DNA of 6,373 nt from Microbacteriaceae bacterium (GCA_025463615.1 JAODAU010000422.1:1-6373); one strand, 5' to 3'. Shown: positions 1 to 6,186, counted from the stretch's first letter. Translations and numbers: made by a program. Notes: generated from the sequence alone by a model not told the origin.

Positions 1-641
1 CCGGCGGCCCGTTCCGGGGGCGCAGCCGCGAGTCGCTGCGCAATGTGACGCCGGCCGAGGCGCTCGCCCACCCCACCTGGGACATGGGGCTGGTCGTCAC
101 CACCAACTCGTCGACGCAGGTGAACAAGGGGCTCGAGGTGATCGAGGCGCACCTGCTGTTCGGCGTGCCCTACGACGACATCGCGGTCACTGTGCACCCG
201 CAGTCGATCGTGCACTCGATGGTCGAGTTCGTCGACGGATCGACCATCGCGCAGGCGAGCCCGCCCGACATGCGGCTGCCGATCTCGCTCGGGCTGGACT
301 GGCCGAACCGCGTCGCCGGTGTCGGCGTGCCGCTCGACTGGACCGGCGCGAGCCAGTGGACGTTCGAGCCCCTCGACTCCGCGGCGTTCCCGGCGGTCGA
401 GCTGGCGAAGCGCGTCGGCCGCGAAGGCGGCACCTACCCCGCCGTGTTCAACGCCGCGAACGAGCAGGCGGTCGCCGCCTTCCACGGCGGGTCGATCGGG
501 TACCTCGACATCCTGGATGTCGTCGAGCGGGTCGTGGGGGAGCACGTGCCGTTCGGCGGCGCGCTGTCGCTCGAGTCGGTGCTCGAGGCGGAGGACTGGG
601 CGCGCGGCGCCGCCGAGGACGTGATCGCCGACCGCGCGTAA
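1..641 (+). CDS. dxr: 1-deoxy-D-xylulose 5-phosphate reductoisomerase, C-terminal part (5' end outside window)
   Basis: Dxr (IspC) converts DXP to 2-C-methyl-D-erythritol 4-phosphate with NADPH and a divalent metal; it is the first committed step of the cytosolic MEP isoprenoid pathway. The reading frame is open from base 3 and enters the window at GGPFRGRSRESL, so about 212 C-terminal residues are present. The segment NSSTQVNKGLEVIEAHLLF matches the substrate- and metal-binding NKGLE motif (aac-aag-ggg-ctc-gag at 123-137; N227, K228 and E231 in E. coli numbering). It is followed by HPQSIVHSMV, PPDMRLPI and WPNRV, all family hallmarks, and by FNAANEQAVAAF near 447 in the C-terminal helical domain. 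The stop is TAA at 639-641. The GTG at 45 is an internal Val codon, not the start. Catalytic residues in the visible part are intact. It lies 60 bp upstream of rip1, the usual actinobacterial order. Confidence 0.97.
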   Translation, partial: GGPFRGRSRESLRNVTPAEALAHPTWDMGLVVTTNSSTQVNKGLEVIEAHLLFGVPYDDIAVTVHPQSIVHSMVEFVDGSTIAQASPPDMRLPISLGLDWPNRVAGVGVPLDWTGASQWTFEPLDSAAFPAVELAKRVGREGGTYPAVFNAANEQAVAAFHGGSIGYLDILDVVERVVGEHVPFGGALSLESVLEAEDWARGAAEDVIADRA

Positions 642-689
642 CGCGCACTGGGGGTAGGGGTACCCAGCTACTTCCGGGCTGCGCGCCGG

Positions 690-695
690 TAGCCT
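690..695 (+). promoter_or_regulatory. Candidate -10 box TAGCCT for a leaderless rip1 transcript
   Basis: TAGCCT fits the actinobacterial -10 pattern TANNNT and ends exactly 6 nt before the GTG at 702. Transcription would therefore begin at or next to the start codon. No convincing -35 box is visible, and no Shine-Dalgarno sequence precedes 702. The same arrangement recurs before ispG and proS. Inference from pattern only. Confidence 0.55.
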
Positions 696-701
696 GTGCT
701 G

Positions 702-2018
702 GTGGAAACCGTCCTGCTGTACATCCTCGGGGTCGTCGTGCTCGTCATCGGCGTCGCCCTGTCGATCGGTCTGCACGAGGTCGGCCACCTGATCCCCGCC
801 AAGCTCTTCAAGGTGCGGGTCGGCCAGTACATGATCGGCTTCGGGCCCACGGTCTGGTCGAAGAAGATCGGCGAGACGGAGTACGGCGTCAAGGCCATCC
901 CGCTCGGCGGCTACATCTCCATGGCGGGCATGTACCCGCCGGAGAAGGCCGGCGCCAAGCCGCGCAGCGGTTTCTTCCGCACCATGGTGCAGGATGCCCG
1001 CTCGGCCAGCCTCGACTCCGTGCCGAAGGGCGCCGAGGACCGCGTCTTCTACAAGCTCCGCCCCTGGAAGCGCATCATCATCATGCTCGGCGGGCCGACG
1101 ATGAACCTGCTGATCGCGATCGGGGTGTTCGCCATCATCCTGTGCGGCATCGGCAACCCGACCTCGTCGACCACGGTGTCGAGCGTTCCGGTCTGCGTCA
1201 CGGACGCCACGTCGCAGTCGACCAAGTGCGCGCCCGACGACCCCAAGTCGCCGGCCGAGCTCGCCGGCCTCAGGTCCGGCGACACCGTGCTGTCGATCGA
1301 CGGTCGCGCCATCACGACCTGGGCGCAGGAGAGCGCAGCGATCCAGTCGCTCTCGGGCAAGACCGTGCCGATCGTGATCGACCGCGACGGCAAGCGCATC
1401 ACCCTCACGGCGACGCCCACGCCGAACAAGAACTACGTGCTGGACAAGAACGGCAACAAGGTGCTGGATGCCCAGGGCAAGGCGGTCGTCAAGGAGGTCG
1501 GCTACCTCGGCATCCTGCCGGCCACCAAGTACGTGCCGCAGTCGCCGTCGACGGTGCTCCCGGCAGTCTTCACCACCGTCGGGGCTGACTTCACGATCAT
1601 CGCCACCCTGCCGCAGCGCCTCGTGCAGGTCGGCCAGGCGGCGTTCGGCACCCAGGCGCGCGACCCGAACGGGCCCATCGGCGTCGTCGGCGTCGGCCGC
1701 CTGGCCGGCGAGGCCGCCACGCTCGACCAGCCGCTGGTCGACCGGCTCGCGTTGCTGCTCAGCATCATCGCCTCGCTCAACCTCGCGCTCTTCGCCTTCA
1801 ACCTGATTCCGCTGCTGCCGCTCGACGGCGGCCACGTGATCGGGGCGGTGTGGGAGGGCATCCGGCGCACGTTCGCCAAGATCTTCAAGCGCCGCGACCC
1901 GGGGCCGGTGGACATCGCCAAGCTGGTGCCGCTCACGTTCGCCGTCGTGATCGTGCTCGGCGCGATGAGCCTGCTGCTCGTCTACGCAGACATCGTCAAG
2001 CCCATAACCTTGCAGTGA
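702..2018 (+). CDS. rip1: Site-2 intramembrane metalloprotease (Rip1/RseP, peptidase M50)
   Basis: This is a zinc-dependent protease that cuts substrates inside the membrane. Family members release sigma factors by cleaving anti-sigma proteins after a first site-1 cut (RseP in E. coli, Rip1 in mycobacteria). Numbered from GTG 702 (438 aa), the first membrane segment (about 2-24) runs into the active site HEVGH at 25-29. An EYGVKAIPLGGYISM segment follows. A second membrane segment lies at about 125-150, a PDZ-like domain at about 150-245 (SPAELAGLRSGDTVLSIDGR), a third membrane segment at about 349-367 running into the second zinc motif NLIPLLPLDGGH (D375), and a fourth at about 409-432. All catalytic residues are present and the length is normal. 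A GTG at 696 is also in frame, but 702 gives the usual METVLLY start and sits 6 nt after a -10-like box. The gene lies between two MEP pathway genes, a conserved neighbourhood that does not imply an isoprenoid role. The symbol rseP is also used. Confidence 0.95.
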   Translation: METVLLYILGVVVLVIGVALSIGLHEVGHLIPAKLFKVRVGQYMIGFGPTVWSKKIGETEYGVKAIPLGGYISMAGMYPPEKAGAKPRSGFFRTMVQDARSASLDSVPKGAEDRVFYKLRPWKRIIIMLGGPTMNLLIAIGVFAIILCGIGNPTSSTTVSSVPVCVTDATSQSTKCAPDDPKSPAELAGLRSGDTVLSIDGRAITTWAQESAAIQSLSGKTVPIVIDRDGKRITLTATPTPNKNYVLDKNGNKVLDAQGKAVVKEVGYLGILPATKYVPQSPSTVLPAVFTTVGADFTIIATLPQRLVQVGQAAFGTQARDPNGPIGVVGVGRLAGEAATLDQPLVDRLALLLSIIASLNLALFAFNLIPLLPLDGGHVIGAVWEGIRRTFAKIFKRRDPGPVDIAKLVPLTFAVVIVLGAMSLLLVYADIVKPITLQ

Positions 2019-2056
2019 ACACCCAGACAACCCAGCCGGTGTTTACCGCGCGAAAG

Positions 2057-2062
2057 TAGACT
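2057..2062 (+). promoter_or_regulatory. Candidate -10 box TAGACT for a leaderless ispG transcript
   Basis: TAGACT matches TANNNT and ends 6 nt before the GTG of ispG at 2069, the same geometry as at rip1 and proS. It lies in the 50-bp gap after rip1. No Shine-Dalgarno sequence and no clear -35 element are seen. This suggests ispG can be transcribed on its own despite the short gap. Confidence 0.6.
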
Positions 2063-2068
2063 GGGGTC

Positions 2069-3217
2069 GTGCCAGCAATCAACCTCGGAATGCCCAAGGC
2101 CCCCGAAACCCTCGCCCCGCGCCGCAAGACCCGCCAGATCCACGTGGGCAAGGTCGGGGTCGGCAGCGACTACCGCGTGAGCGTGCAGTCGATGACCACC
2201 ACGCAGACCACGAACATCAACGCGACGCTGCAGCAGATCGCCGAGCTCACCGCGTCCGGGTGCGACATCGTGCGCGTGGCCGTGCCGCACCAGGACGACG
2301 CCGACGCCCTCAAGATCATCGCGGCCAAGAGCCAGATCCCGGTGATCGCAGACATCCACTTCCAGCCGCGGTACGTGTTCGCGGCCATCGACGCCGGGGT
2401 CGGTGCTGTGCGCGTGAACCCGGGCAACATCCGCAAGTTCGACGACCAGGTCGCCGAGATCGCCAAGGCCGCGAAGGGTGCCGGCGTCAGCATCCGCATC
2501 GGCGTCAACGCCGGCTCGCTCGAGCCGAACATCCTGCAGAAGTACGGCAAGGCCACCCCGGAGGCGCTCGTCGAGAGCGCCGTGTGGGAGGCGTCGCTGT
2601 TCGAGGAGCACGACTTCCACGACTTCAAGATCTCGGTCAAGCACAACGACCCGGTGACCATGGTGAAGGCCTACCGCCTGCTCGCCGAGCGCGGCGACTG
2701 GCCGCTGCACCTCGGCGTGACCGAGGCCGGCCCCGAGTTTCAGGGCACGATCAAGTCGGCGACGGCGTTCGGCATCCTGCTCAGCGAGGGCATCGGCGAC
2801 ACCATCCGCGTCTCGCTCTCCGCGCCGCCGGCGCAGGAGGTCAAGGTCGGGCTGCAGATCCTGCAGTCGCTGGGCCTGCGCGAGAAGAAGCTCGAGATCG
2901 TCTCCTGCCCCAGCTGCGGGCGGGCCCAGGTGGATGTCTACCAGCTCGCCAACGACGTCACCGCGGGCCTCGAGAAGATGACGGTGCCGCTGCGCGTCGC
3001 CGTCATGGGCTGCGTCGTCAACGGACCGGGGGAGGCCCGCGAGGCGGACCTCGGCGTCGCGAGCGGCAACGGCCGCGGGCAGATCTTCGTCAAGGGCGAG
3101 GTCATCAAGACGGTGCCGGAGGCGGAGATCGTCGCGACCCTCATCGAGGAGGCCAACCGCCTCGCCGCCGAGATGCCGGTCGGAGCGACGGGTTCGCCCG
3201 TGGTCGTCACCGCCTGA
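2069..3217 (+). CDS. ispG: 4-hydroxy-3-methylbut-2-enyl diphosphate synthase (GcpE/IspG)
   Basis: IspG reductively opens 2-C-methyl-D-erythritol 2,4-cyclodiphosphate to HMBPP, the penultimate step of the MEP pathway, using a [4Fe-4S] cluster and electrons from ferredoxin or flavodoxin. The 382-aa product is close to the family length (372 in E. coli). The N-terminal TIM-barrel part carries [37 protein letters not shown] and RVNPGNI. The C-terminal cluster domain has SCPSCGR (C280, C283) and [16 protein letters not shown] (C315, E322). These correspond to the three cluster cysteines and the fourth ligand Glu in E. coli (C270, C273, C305, E312), with the same spacings. The GTG start is chosen because it lies 6 nt after TAGACT and gives a normal N terminus. 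The enzyme works in the same pathway as Dxr encoded upstream. Confidence 0.98.
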   Translation: MPAINLGMPKAPETLAPRRKTRQIHVGKVGVGSDYRVSVQSMTTTQTTNINATLQQIAELTASGCDIVRVAVPHQDDADALKIIAAKSQIPVIADIHFQPRYVFAAIDAGVGAVRVNPGNIRKFDDQVAEIAKAAKGAGVSIRIGVNAGSLEPNILQKYGKATPEALVESAVWEASLFEEHDFHDFKISVKHNDPVTMVKAYRLLAERGDWPLHLGVTEAGPEFQGTIKSATAFGILLSEGIGDTIRVSLSAPPAQEVKVGLQILQSLGLREKKLEIVSCPSCGRAQVDVYQLANDVTAGLEKMTVPLRVAVMGCVVNGPGEAREADLGVASGNGRGQIFVKGEVIKTVPEAEIVATLIEEANRLAAEMPVGATGSPVVVTA

Positions 3218-3227
3218 GTCGGATCAG

Positions 3228-3233
3228 TAGGGT
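3228..3233 (+). promoter_or_regulatory. Candidate -10 box TAGGGT for a leaderless proS transcript
   Basis: TAGGGT matches TANNNT and ends 6 nt before the GTG of proS at 3240. It lies in the 22-bp gap after the ispG stop, so any -35 contact would fall inside the ispG coding end. There is no Shine-Dalgarno sequence at a useful distance from 3240. Pattern-based inference, strengthened by the identical spacing at two upstream genes. Confidence 0.55.
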
Positions 3234-3239
3234 GGTCGG

Positions 3240-4205
3240 GTGGCAACTCGACTCTCCCAGCTCTTCGTCCGCACCCTTCGCGAGGACCCCTCCGACGCGG
3301 AGGTGACCAGCCACCGCCTGCTCGTGCGGGCCGGCTACATCCGCCGCCAGGCACCGGGGGTGTTCGCGTGGCTGCCGCTCGGGCTGCGCGTGAAGCGCCG
3401 CATCGAGGGCATCATCCGCGACGAGATGGCGAACGCGGGCGCCCAGGAGGTCCACTTCCCGGCGCTGCTGCCGCGCGAGCCCTACGAGGTGACGAACCGC
3501 TGGACCGAGTACGGCGACGGCATCTTCCGCCTGCAGGACCGCAAGGGCGCCGACTACCTGCTCGCGCCCACGCACGAGGAGGTCTTCACGCTGCTCGTGA
3601 AGGACCTGTACTCGAGCTACAAAGACCTGCCGCTCACGATCTACCAGATCCAGGACAAATACCGCGACGAGGCGCGCCCCCGGGCGGGCCTGCTGCGCGG
3701 CCGCGAGTTCACGATGAAGGACGCCTACAGCTTCGACGTCTCCGACGCCGGGCTCGACGAGAGCTACCAGAAGCAGCGCGACGCCTACGGCCGCATCTTC
3801 GACCGCCTCGGCCTCGGCTACGTGATCGTGCAGGCGGATGCCGGCGCGATGGGCGGCTCGCGCAGCGAGGAGTTCCTGCACCCCACCCCGATCGGCGAGG
3901 ACACCTTCGTGCGCAGCGACGGCGGGTACGCCGCCAACGTCGAGGCGTTCCACACCGAGGCGCCCGCGCCCCGGTCGTACGAGAAGCTCACGCCGCAGGA
4001 GGTGCTCGACACCCCGAACAGCCCCACGATCCAGAGCCTGCTGGATGTCGCGAACGAGAAGCACCCCCGCCCCGACGGCCGCGCGTGGACCGCCGCCGAC
4101 ACCCTCAAGAACATCGTGCTGTCGCTCACGCACCTCGACGGCACGAAGGAGCTCGTCGTCGTGGGCCAGCCAGGCGACCGCGACGTCGACATCAAGCGCG
4201 CCTAG
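3240..4205 (+). CDS. proS: ProRS N-terminal fragment (motifs 1 and 2, first half of editing domain), ending at the amber codon
   Basis: This is what standard translation of proS would yield: 321 residues ending in [10 protein letters not shown]. It contains dimer-interface motif 1 and the ATP- and proline-site elements THEE and motif 2, plus INS-domain residues from about 225, including DTLKNIV with K290. K290 is the likely counterpart of the editing-domain lysine K279 of E. coli ProRS (my alignment by eye). It lacks motif 3 and the anticodon-binding domain, so alone it should not be an active synthetase. The first 100 codons contain only 5 ending in A or T, showing strong selection on codon usage up to recent times. 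Confidence 0.8.
   Translation: MATRLSQLFVRTLREDPSDAEVTSHRLLVRAGYIRRQAPGVFAWLPLGLRVKRRIEGIIRDEMANAGAQEVHFPALLPREPYEVTNRWTEYGDGIFRLQDRKGADYLLAPTHEEVFTLLVKDLYSSYKDLPLTIYQIQDKYRDEARPRAGLLRGREFTMKDAYSFDVSDAGLDESYQKQRDAYGRIFDRLGLGYVIVQADAGAMGGSRSEEFLHPTPIGEDTFVRSDGGYAANVEAFHTEAPAPRSYEKLTPQEVLDTPNSPTIQSLLDVANEKHPRPDGRAWTAADTLKNIVLSLTHLDGTKELVVVGQPGDRDVDIKRA
4203..4205 (+). other. In-frame amber codon inside proS
   Basis: The codons around it read aag-cgc-gcc-TAG-gtg-gcg-ttc. TAG is followed directly by GTG, a possible restart codon in the same frame, but no Shine-Dalgarno sequence is visible before it. The TAG lies in the six-base palindrome CCTAGG. CTAG is scarce in this window; the other copy I noticed is the normal proS stop. 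The base T at 4203 is the one to verify; a G would restore Glu. Confidence 0.95.
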
Positions 4206-5012
4206 GTGGCGTTCGCGCCGGACGAGGTGGAGGCCGCCTCCGCGGAGCAGATCGCCAAGCATCCGGGGCTCGTCAAGGGTTACATCGGGCCGTGGTCGGC
4301 CGAGGGCGCGGTGCTCGGCGAGGAGTCGAGCACCGGCATCCGCTACCTGACCGACCCGCGCGTCTCAGACGGCTCGGGCTGGATCACCGGCGCGAACGTG
4401 GAGGGCAAGCACGTCTTCGGGCTGGTCGCCGGGCGCGACTTCGCGTCGGACGGCACGGTCGAGGTCGCCGAGGTGCTCGAGGGCGACCCGGCGCCGGACG
4501 GATCGGGCCCCGTCGAGCTCGCGCGCGGCATGGAGATCGGGCACGTGTTCCAGCTGGGCCGCAAGTACGCGGAGGCGCTGGGGCTGAAGGTGCTCGACGA
4601 GAACGGCAAGCTGGTGACGGTGACCATGGGGTCGTACGGCATCGGCGTCACGCGCATCCTGGCGATCATCGCCGAGTCGAACAACGACGAGCGCGGGCTC
4701 ATCTGGCCGCGCAACGTCGCGCCGTTCGACGTGCACGTGATCGCGGCGACGAAGGAGCCCGAGGTCTACGAGGCCGCCGAGGTGATCGTGGCCGAGCTCG
4801 AGGGCGCGCGCTACGACGTGCTGTTCGACGACCGCGTGAAGGTGTCGCCGGGCGTGAAGTTCGGCGACGCCGAACTCATCGGCGTGCCCCTCATCGTGAT
4901 CGTTGGCAAGGGCGTCGCCGCCGGCACCATCGAGCTGTGGGACCGCCGCACCGGCACCCGCGACACGATCCCCCTCGCGGCCCTCCTGGAGTCCCTGGCC
5001 GCCCGCCCCTAG
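4206..5012 (+). CDS. proS: ProRS C-terminal fragment (rest of editing domain, motif 3, anticodon-binding domain)
   Basis: The open frame continues for 268 codons from the GTG right after the amber codon. It begins inside the INS domain ([42 protein letters not shown]). It then has the [14 protein letters not shown] segment, class II motif 3 with the ATP-binding arginine (R150 of this fragment, R472 of the full frame), and [15 protein letters not shown] leading into the anticodon-binding domain ([28 protein letters not shown]). If made separately it would need restart at GTG 4206 and would have to pair with the N-terminal chain; nothing in the sequence proves this. It could equally be silent DNA downstream of a nonsense change or part of an intact protein with a miscalled base. 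Confidence 0.6.
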   Translation: MAFAPDEVEAASAEQIAKHPGLVKGYIGPWSAEGAVLGEESSTGIRYLTDPRVSDGSGWITGANVEGKHVFGLVAGRDFASDGTVEVAEVLEGDPAPDGSGPVELARGMEIGHVFQLGRKYAEALGLKVLDENGKLVTVTMGSYGIGVTRILAIIAESNNDERGLIWPRNVAPFDVHVIAATKEPEVYEAAEVIVAELEGARYDVLFDDRVKVSPGVKFGDAELIGVPLIVIVGKGVAAGTIELWDRRTGTRDTIPLAALLESLAARP

Positions 5013-5038
5013 CGTGCCGCGGCTCCTCTCGCGTCTCC

Positions 5039-5097
5039 GTGAGAGGGCGATATTTGTACGAATCCGGCGATCCGCTCTGCAAATAACGCCCACTCGC
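5039..5097. repeat. Left flanking imperfect hairpin (long stem, 19-nt loop)
   Basis: Arms at 5039-5058 and 5078-5097 pair over 20 positions with 16 Watson-Crick matches, 2 G-U and 2 mismatches, around a 19-nt loop. The core is AG(A/T)GGGCG followed by an A/T-rich TATTTG part towards the loop. The A/T-rich part lies inside the stem, not after it, so it does not look like a standard intrinsic terminator. A related hairpin of nearly the same geometry lies just after the downstream nuclease-like gene (6076-6134). The right arm here and the left arm there match as an inverted repeat at 18 of 20 positions. Confidence 0.8.
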
Positions 5098-5102
5098 GAG
5101 TG
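5091..5102. repeat. Perfect 12-bp palindrome CACTCGCGAGTG
   Basis: CACTCGCGAGTG reads the same on both strands and overlaps the outer end of the right arm of the left hairpin. It could be an operator-type dimer site or part of the repeat's own structure. It lies about 50 bp upstream of the nuclease-like gene start. Confidence 0.6.
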
Positions 5103-5140
5103 CCTGTGGATGAAATGGCCCGACAACCCGCGCCGCCGGG

Positions 5141-5146
5141 CAATAT
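5141..5146 (+). promoter_or_regulatory. Weak candidate -10 box CAATAT before the nuclease-like gene
   Basis: CAATAT ends 6 nt before the ATG at 5153, the same spacing as the TAGNNT boxes of the housekeeping genes. It keeps the most conserved A (second) and T (sixth) positions of a -10 box but not the first T. No Shine-Dalgarno sequence precedes the ATG. Tentative. Confidence 0.3.
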
Positions 5147-5152
5147 GTCGGG

Positions 5153-6073
5153 ATGCCGCGCCACCCGCAATTGCCCGAAAACCTTCGTGGCACGGCATTC
5201 CTTGCAATCGATCGAGACCTGCACGGTCTCAGCCCAGGTCGGATTCGTGGGCGGTCGCTGGATCATCCGTTTCACGGAGTGCGCAGCATGGACGTTGACC
5301 TCACCACTCTGCTCGGTCGCTGCCGCGCCTATGAGCCACGGCTGCGGGAGGGCCAGGTGTTCAGCCATTCGACGGCGGTTGGGCTCTGGGGAGCACCGCT
5401 GCCGCGGCGAGTAGCGTGCGACATCCATGTATCCGCGGTGGGAGGGCAGGGTCGGCCACGGACACCGGGCGCGTTCGGGCATCGGATCCGCGTCGACACG
5501 GATCTCTCGTTCACACGCGGTTTTCCGGTCGTGAGCGCAGCCGATGCGTGGTGTCAGCTGGCCGGACTCGTTCACCCGAGCGACCTGGTCGCCGCCGGGG
5601 ATTACCTGGTGTCCGGAGAACGACTTCCGGGTGGTCGCAGGAGCCCCGCGGTGTGTTCGCTCGCCGAGCTCGCCCGGAGTGCGGAGCGATATCGGGGCTC
5701 TCGTGGAGCTCGCTCGATCGCCGTCGCGCTCCCGCGCATCCGTTCTTCCGTCGACTCCGCCATGGAGACCCTCACCCGCCTGGTCATAGTGGACGCGGGG
5801 TTCCCCGAGCCGGAGACCGGTGTCGCCATCTCAGTCGACGGAGGCCGCCGGAAGCTCCACCCGGACCTGTACTGGCGCGACTGCCGATGTGCCCTCGAGT
5901 ACGAGGGCGACGGGCACCTGGATCCGGTGCAGTTCCGGCGTGACATCCTCCGTCGAGAGCTCTTCGAAGCGGCGGGCCATCACGTGATCCGAGTCACATC
6001 ACACGACCTCTTCGTCGACAGGGCGGGATTCTTCCGCCGCCTGCGCGAGGCGCGTCGCATGCGAGGCGCGTGA
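5153..6073 (+). CDS. AbiEi-like winged-helix plus DUF559/Vsr-like nuclease-fold protein
   Basis: The product is 306 aa with no signal peptide or membrane segment. Residues 1-45 (LPENLRGTAF...GRIRGRSLDHPFHGVRS) look like the N-terminal DNA-binding region of AbiEi-type proteins. The middle (FSHSTAVGLWGAPLP, then VVSAADAWCQLAGLVHPSDLVAAGDYLVSG) is the linker typical of this actinobacterial family. The C-terminal part from about 195 is a DUF559-type PD-(D/E)xK fold as in very-short-patch repair nucleases: HPDLYW (D238), CALEYEGDGH (E249, D253, H255), RRDILRRELFEAAGHHVIRVTSHDL (D264, R280). Likely metal-site residues are intact, but activity and target are unknown. The ATG at 5153 is chosen because it keeps the N-terminal domain; an ATG at 5288 would remove it. 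Codon usage is looser than the neighbours: 33 of the first 100 codons end in A or T, against 5 of 100 in proS. The gene stands alone between two related hairpins, with no toxin partner. It may be horizontally gained. Confidence 0.85.
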   Translation: MPRHPQLPENLRGTAFLAIDRDLHGLSPGRIRGRSLDHPFHGVRSMDVDLTTLLGRCRAYEPRLREGQVFSHSTAVGLWGAPLPRRVACDIHVSAVGGQGRPRTPGAFGHRIRVDTDLSFTRGFPVVSAADAWCQLAGLVHPSDLVAAGDYLVSGERLPGGRRSPAVCSLAELARSAERYRGSRGARSIAVALPRIRSSVDSAMETLTRLVIVDAGFPEPETGVAISVDGGRRKLHPDLYWRDCRCALEYEGDGHLDPVQFRRDILRRELFEAAGHHVIRVTSHDLFVDRAGFFRRLREARRMRGA

Positions 6074-6075
6074 CC

Positions 6076-6134
6076 GTGAGTGGGCGCTATTTGCACTGAC
6101 GACGGGAAAAGACGACAAAAATCGCCCACTGGGC
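6076..6134. repeat. Right flanking imperfect hairpin, related to the one before the gene
   Basis: It starts 3 bp after the stop codon of the nuclease-like gene. AGTGGGCG (6079-6086) pairs perfectly with CGCCCACT (6123-6130), and the stem continues imperfectly through a TATTTG / CAAAAA part. Core to core it spans 52 nt, against 53 nt in the left hairpin. The left arm (6076-6095) matches the left arm of the first hairpin at 17 of 20 positions and its right arm in inverted form at 18 of 20. The outer arm ends in the local palindrome GCCCACTGGGC (6124-6134). No U-run follows the stem, so a terminator role is possible but not typical. Confidence 0.75.
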
Positions 6135-6173
6135 AGACATGTTCGCGCGGGACGCGGCCGCGCGCGCTGCTGG

Positions 6174-6179
6174 TAACGT
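6174..6179 (+). promoter_or_regulatory. Candidate -10 box TAACGT for nusA
   Basis: TAACGT fits TANNNT and would place the transcript start near A6186, giving a leader of about 57 nt before nusA. No good -35 box is evident. This promoter would let nusA be expressed independently of the inserted upstream gene. Pattern only. Confidence 0.4.
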
Positions 6180-6186
6180 AGAACGA

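Larger units (their letters stand above)
3240..5012 (+). pseudogene. proS: Prolyl-tRNA synthetase, full reading frame broken by one in-frame TAG
   Basis: ProRS charges tRNA-Pro with proline in the cytosol, and the bacterial form also hydrolyses mischarged Ala-tRNA-Pro in an inserted editing (INS) domain. The frame spans 590 sense positions, a normal length, but codon 322 is TAG (4203-4205). Both sides are in the same frame and align without a gap to the family, so no indel is involved. Related proteins as recalled read DIKR-x-E-(A/V) here, so a single GAG-to-TAG change would explain it. All class II motifs are present across the two halves: motif 1 (P74), THEE at 111-114, motif 2 (R142, E144, then [11 protein letters not shown] from 155), motif 3 ([13 protein letters not shown]472), then the anticodon-binding domain (about 494-590). 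Codon usage is typical for the window, with no other damage. Because proS is normally essential, possibilities are a base-call error, a second proS elsewhere, a suppressor tRNA, or production as two chains. Marked as broken because the frame does not read through by standard code. Confidence 0.85.

Noticed and set aside
648..667. CTGGG...CCCAG stem after dxr as a terminator
   Set aside because: Short stem with a GG bulge and no U-run; not enough for a call.
696..701. GTG at 696 as the rip1 start
   Set aside because: It would add Met-Leu before the usual METVLLY start and lies only 1 nt from the -10-like box; 702 fits the spacing seen at ispG and proS.
356..1588. Plus-strand open frame of 410 codons crossing the dxr-rip1 boundary
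   Set aside because: Extremely Arg/Gly/Ala-rich, in the wrong frame for two well-supported genes.
2018..2043. AACACC...GGTGTT inverted repeat after rip1 as a terminator
   Set aside because: Only 6 bp with a 14-nt loop and no real U-tract.
1982..2710. Minus-strand open frame opposite ispG
   Set aside because: No family resemblance; shadow of ispG.
4203..4205. Pyrrolysine or other recoding of the TAG
   Set aside because: No recoding element or Pyl gene is visible, and the family position appears to be an ordinary Glu; a substitution or base error is simpler.
3207..4262. Long minus-strand open frame (351 codons) opposite proS
   Set aside because: Low-complexity Leu/Val/Arg/Gly-rich translation opposite a clear gene; an expected by-product of very high third-position GC.
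5025..5046. CCTCTC...GAGAGG inverted repeat after the proS stop as a terminator
   Set aside because: Short stem that competes with the longer 5039-5097 hairpin; the following GCGATATTT is a poor U-tract.
4365..5207. Minus-strand open frame (280 codons) opposite the proS 3' half
   Set aside because: Arg/His/Val/Gly-rich mirror of proS codons with no recognisable domain; it also runs through the hairpin region.
5288..5290. ATG at 5288 as the start of the nuclease-like gene
   Set aside because: It would remove the AbiEi-like N-terminal region, which reads as conserved protein.
5009..5575. Minus-strand open frame overlapping the nuclease-like gene start, a possible divergent partner
   Set aside because: No recognisable domain, no ribosome site, and it overlaps the conserved N-terminal domain on the other strand.
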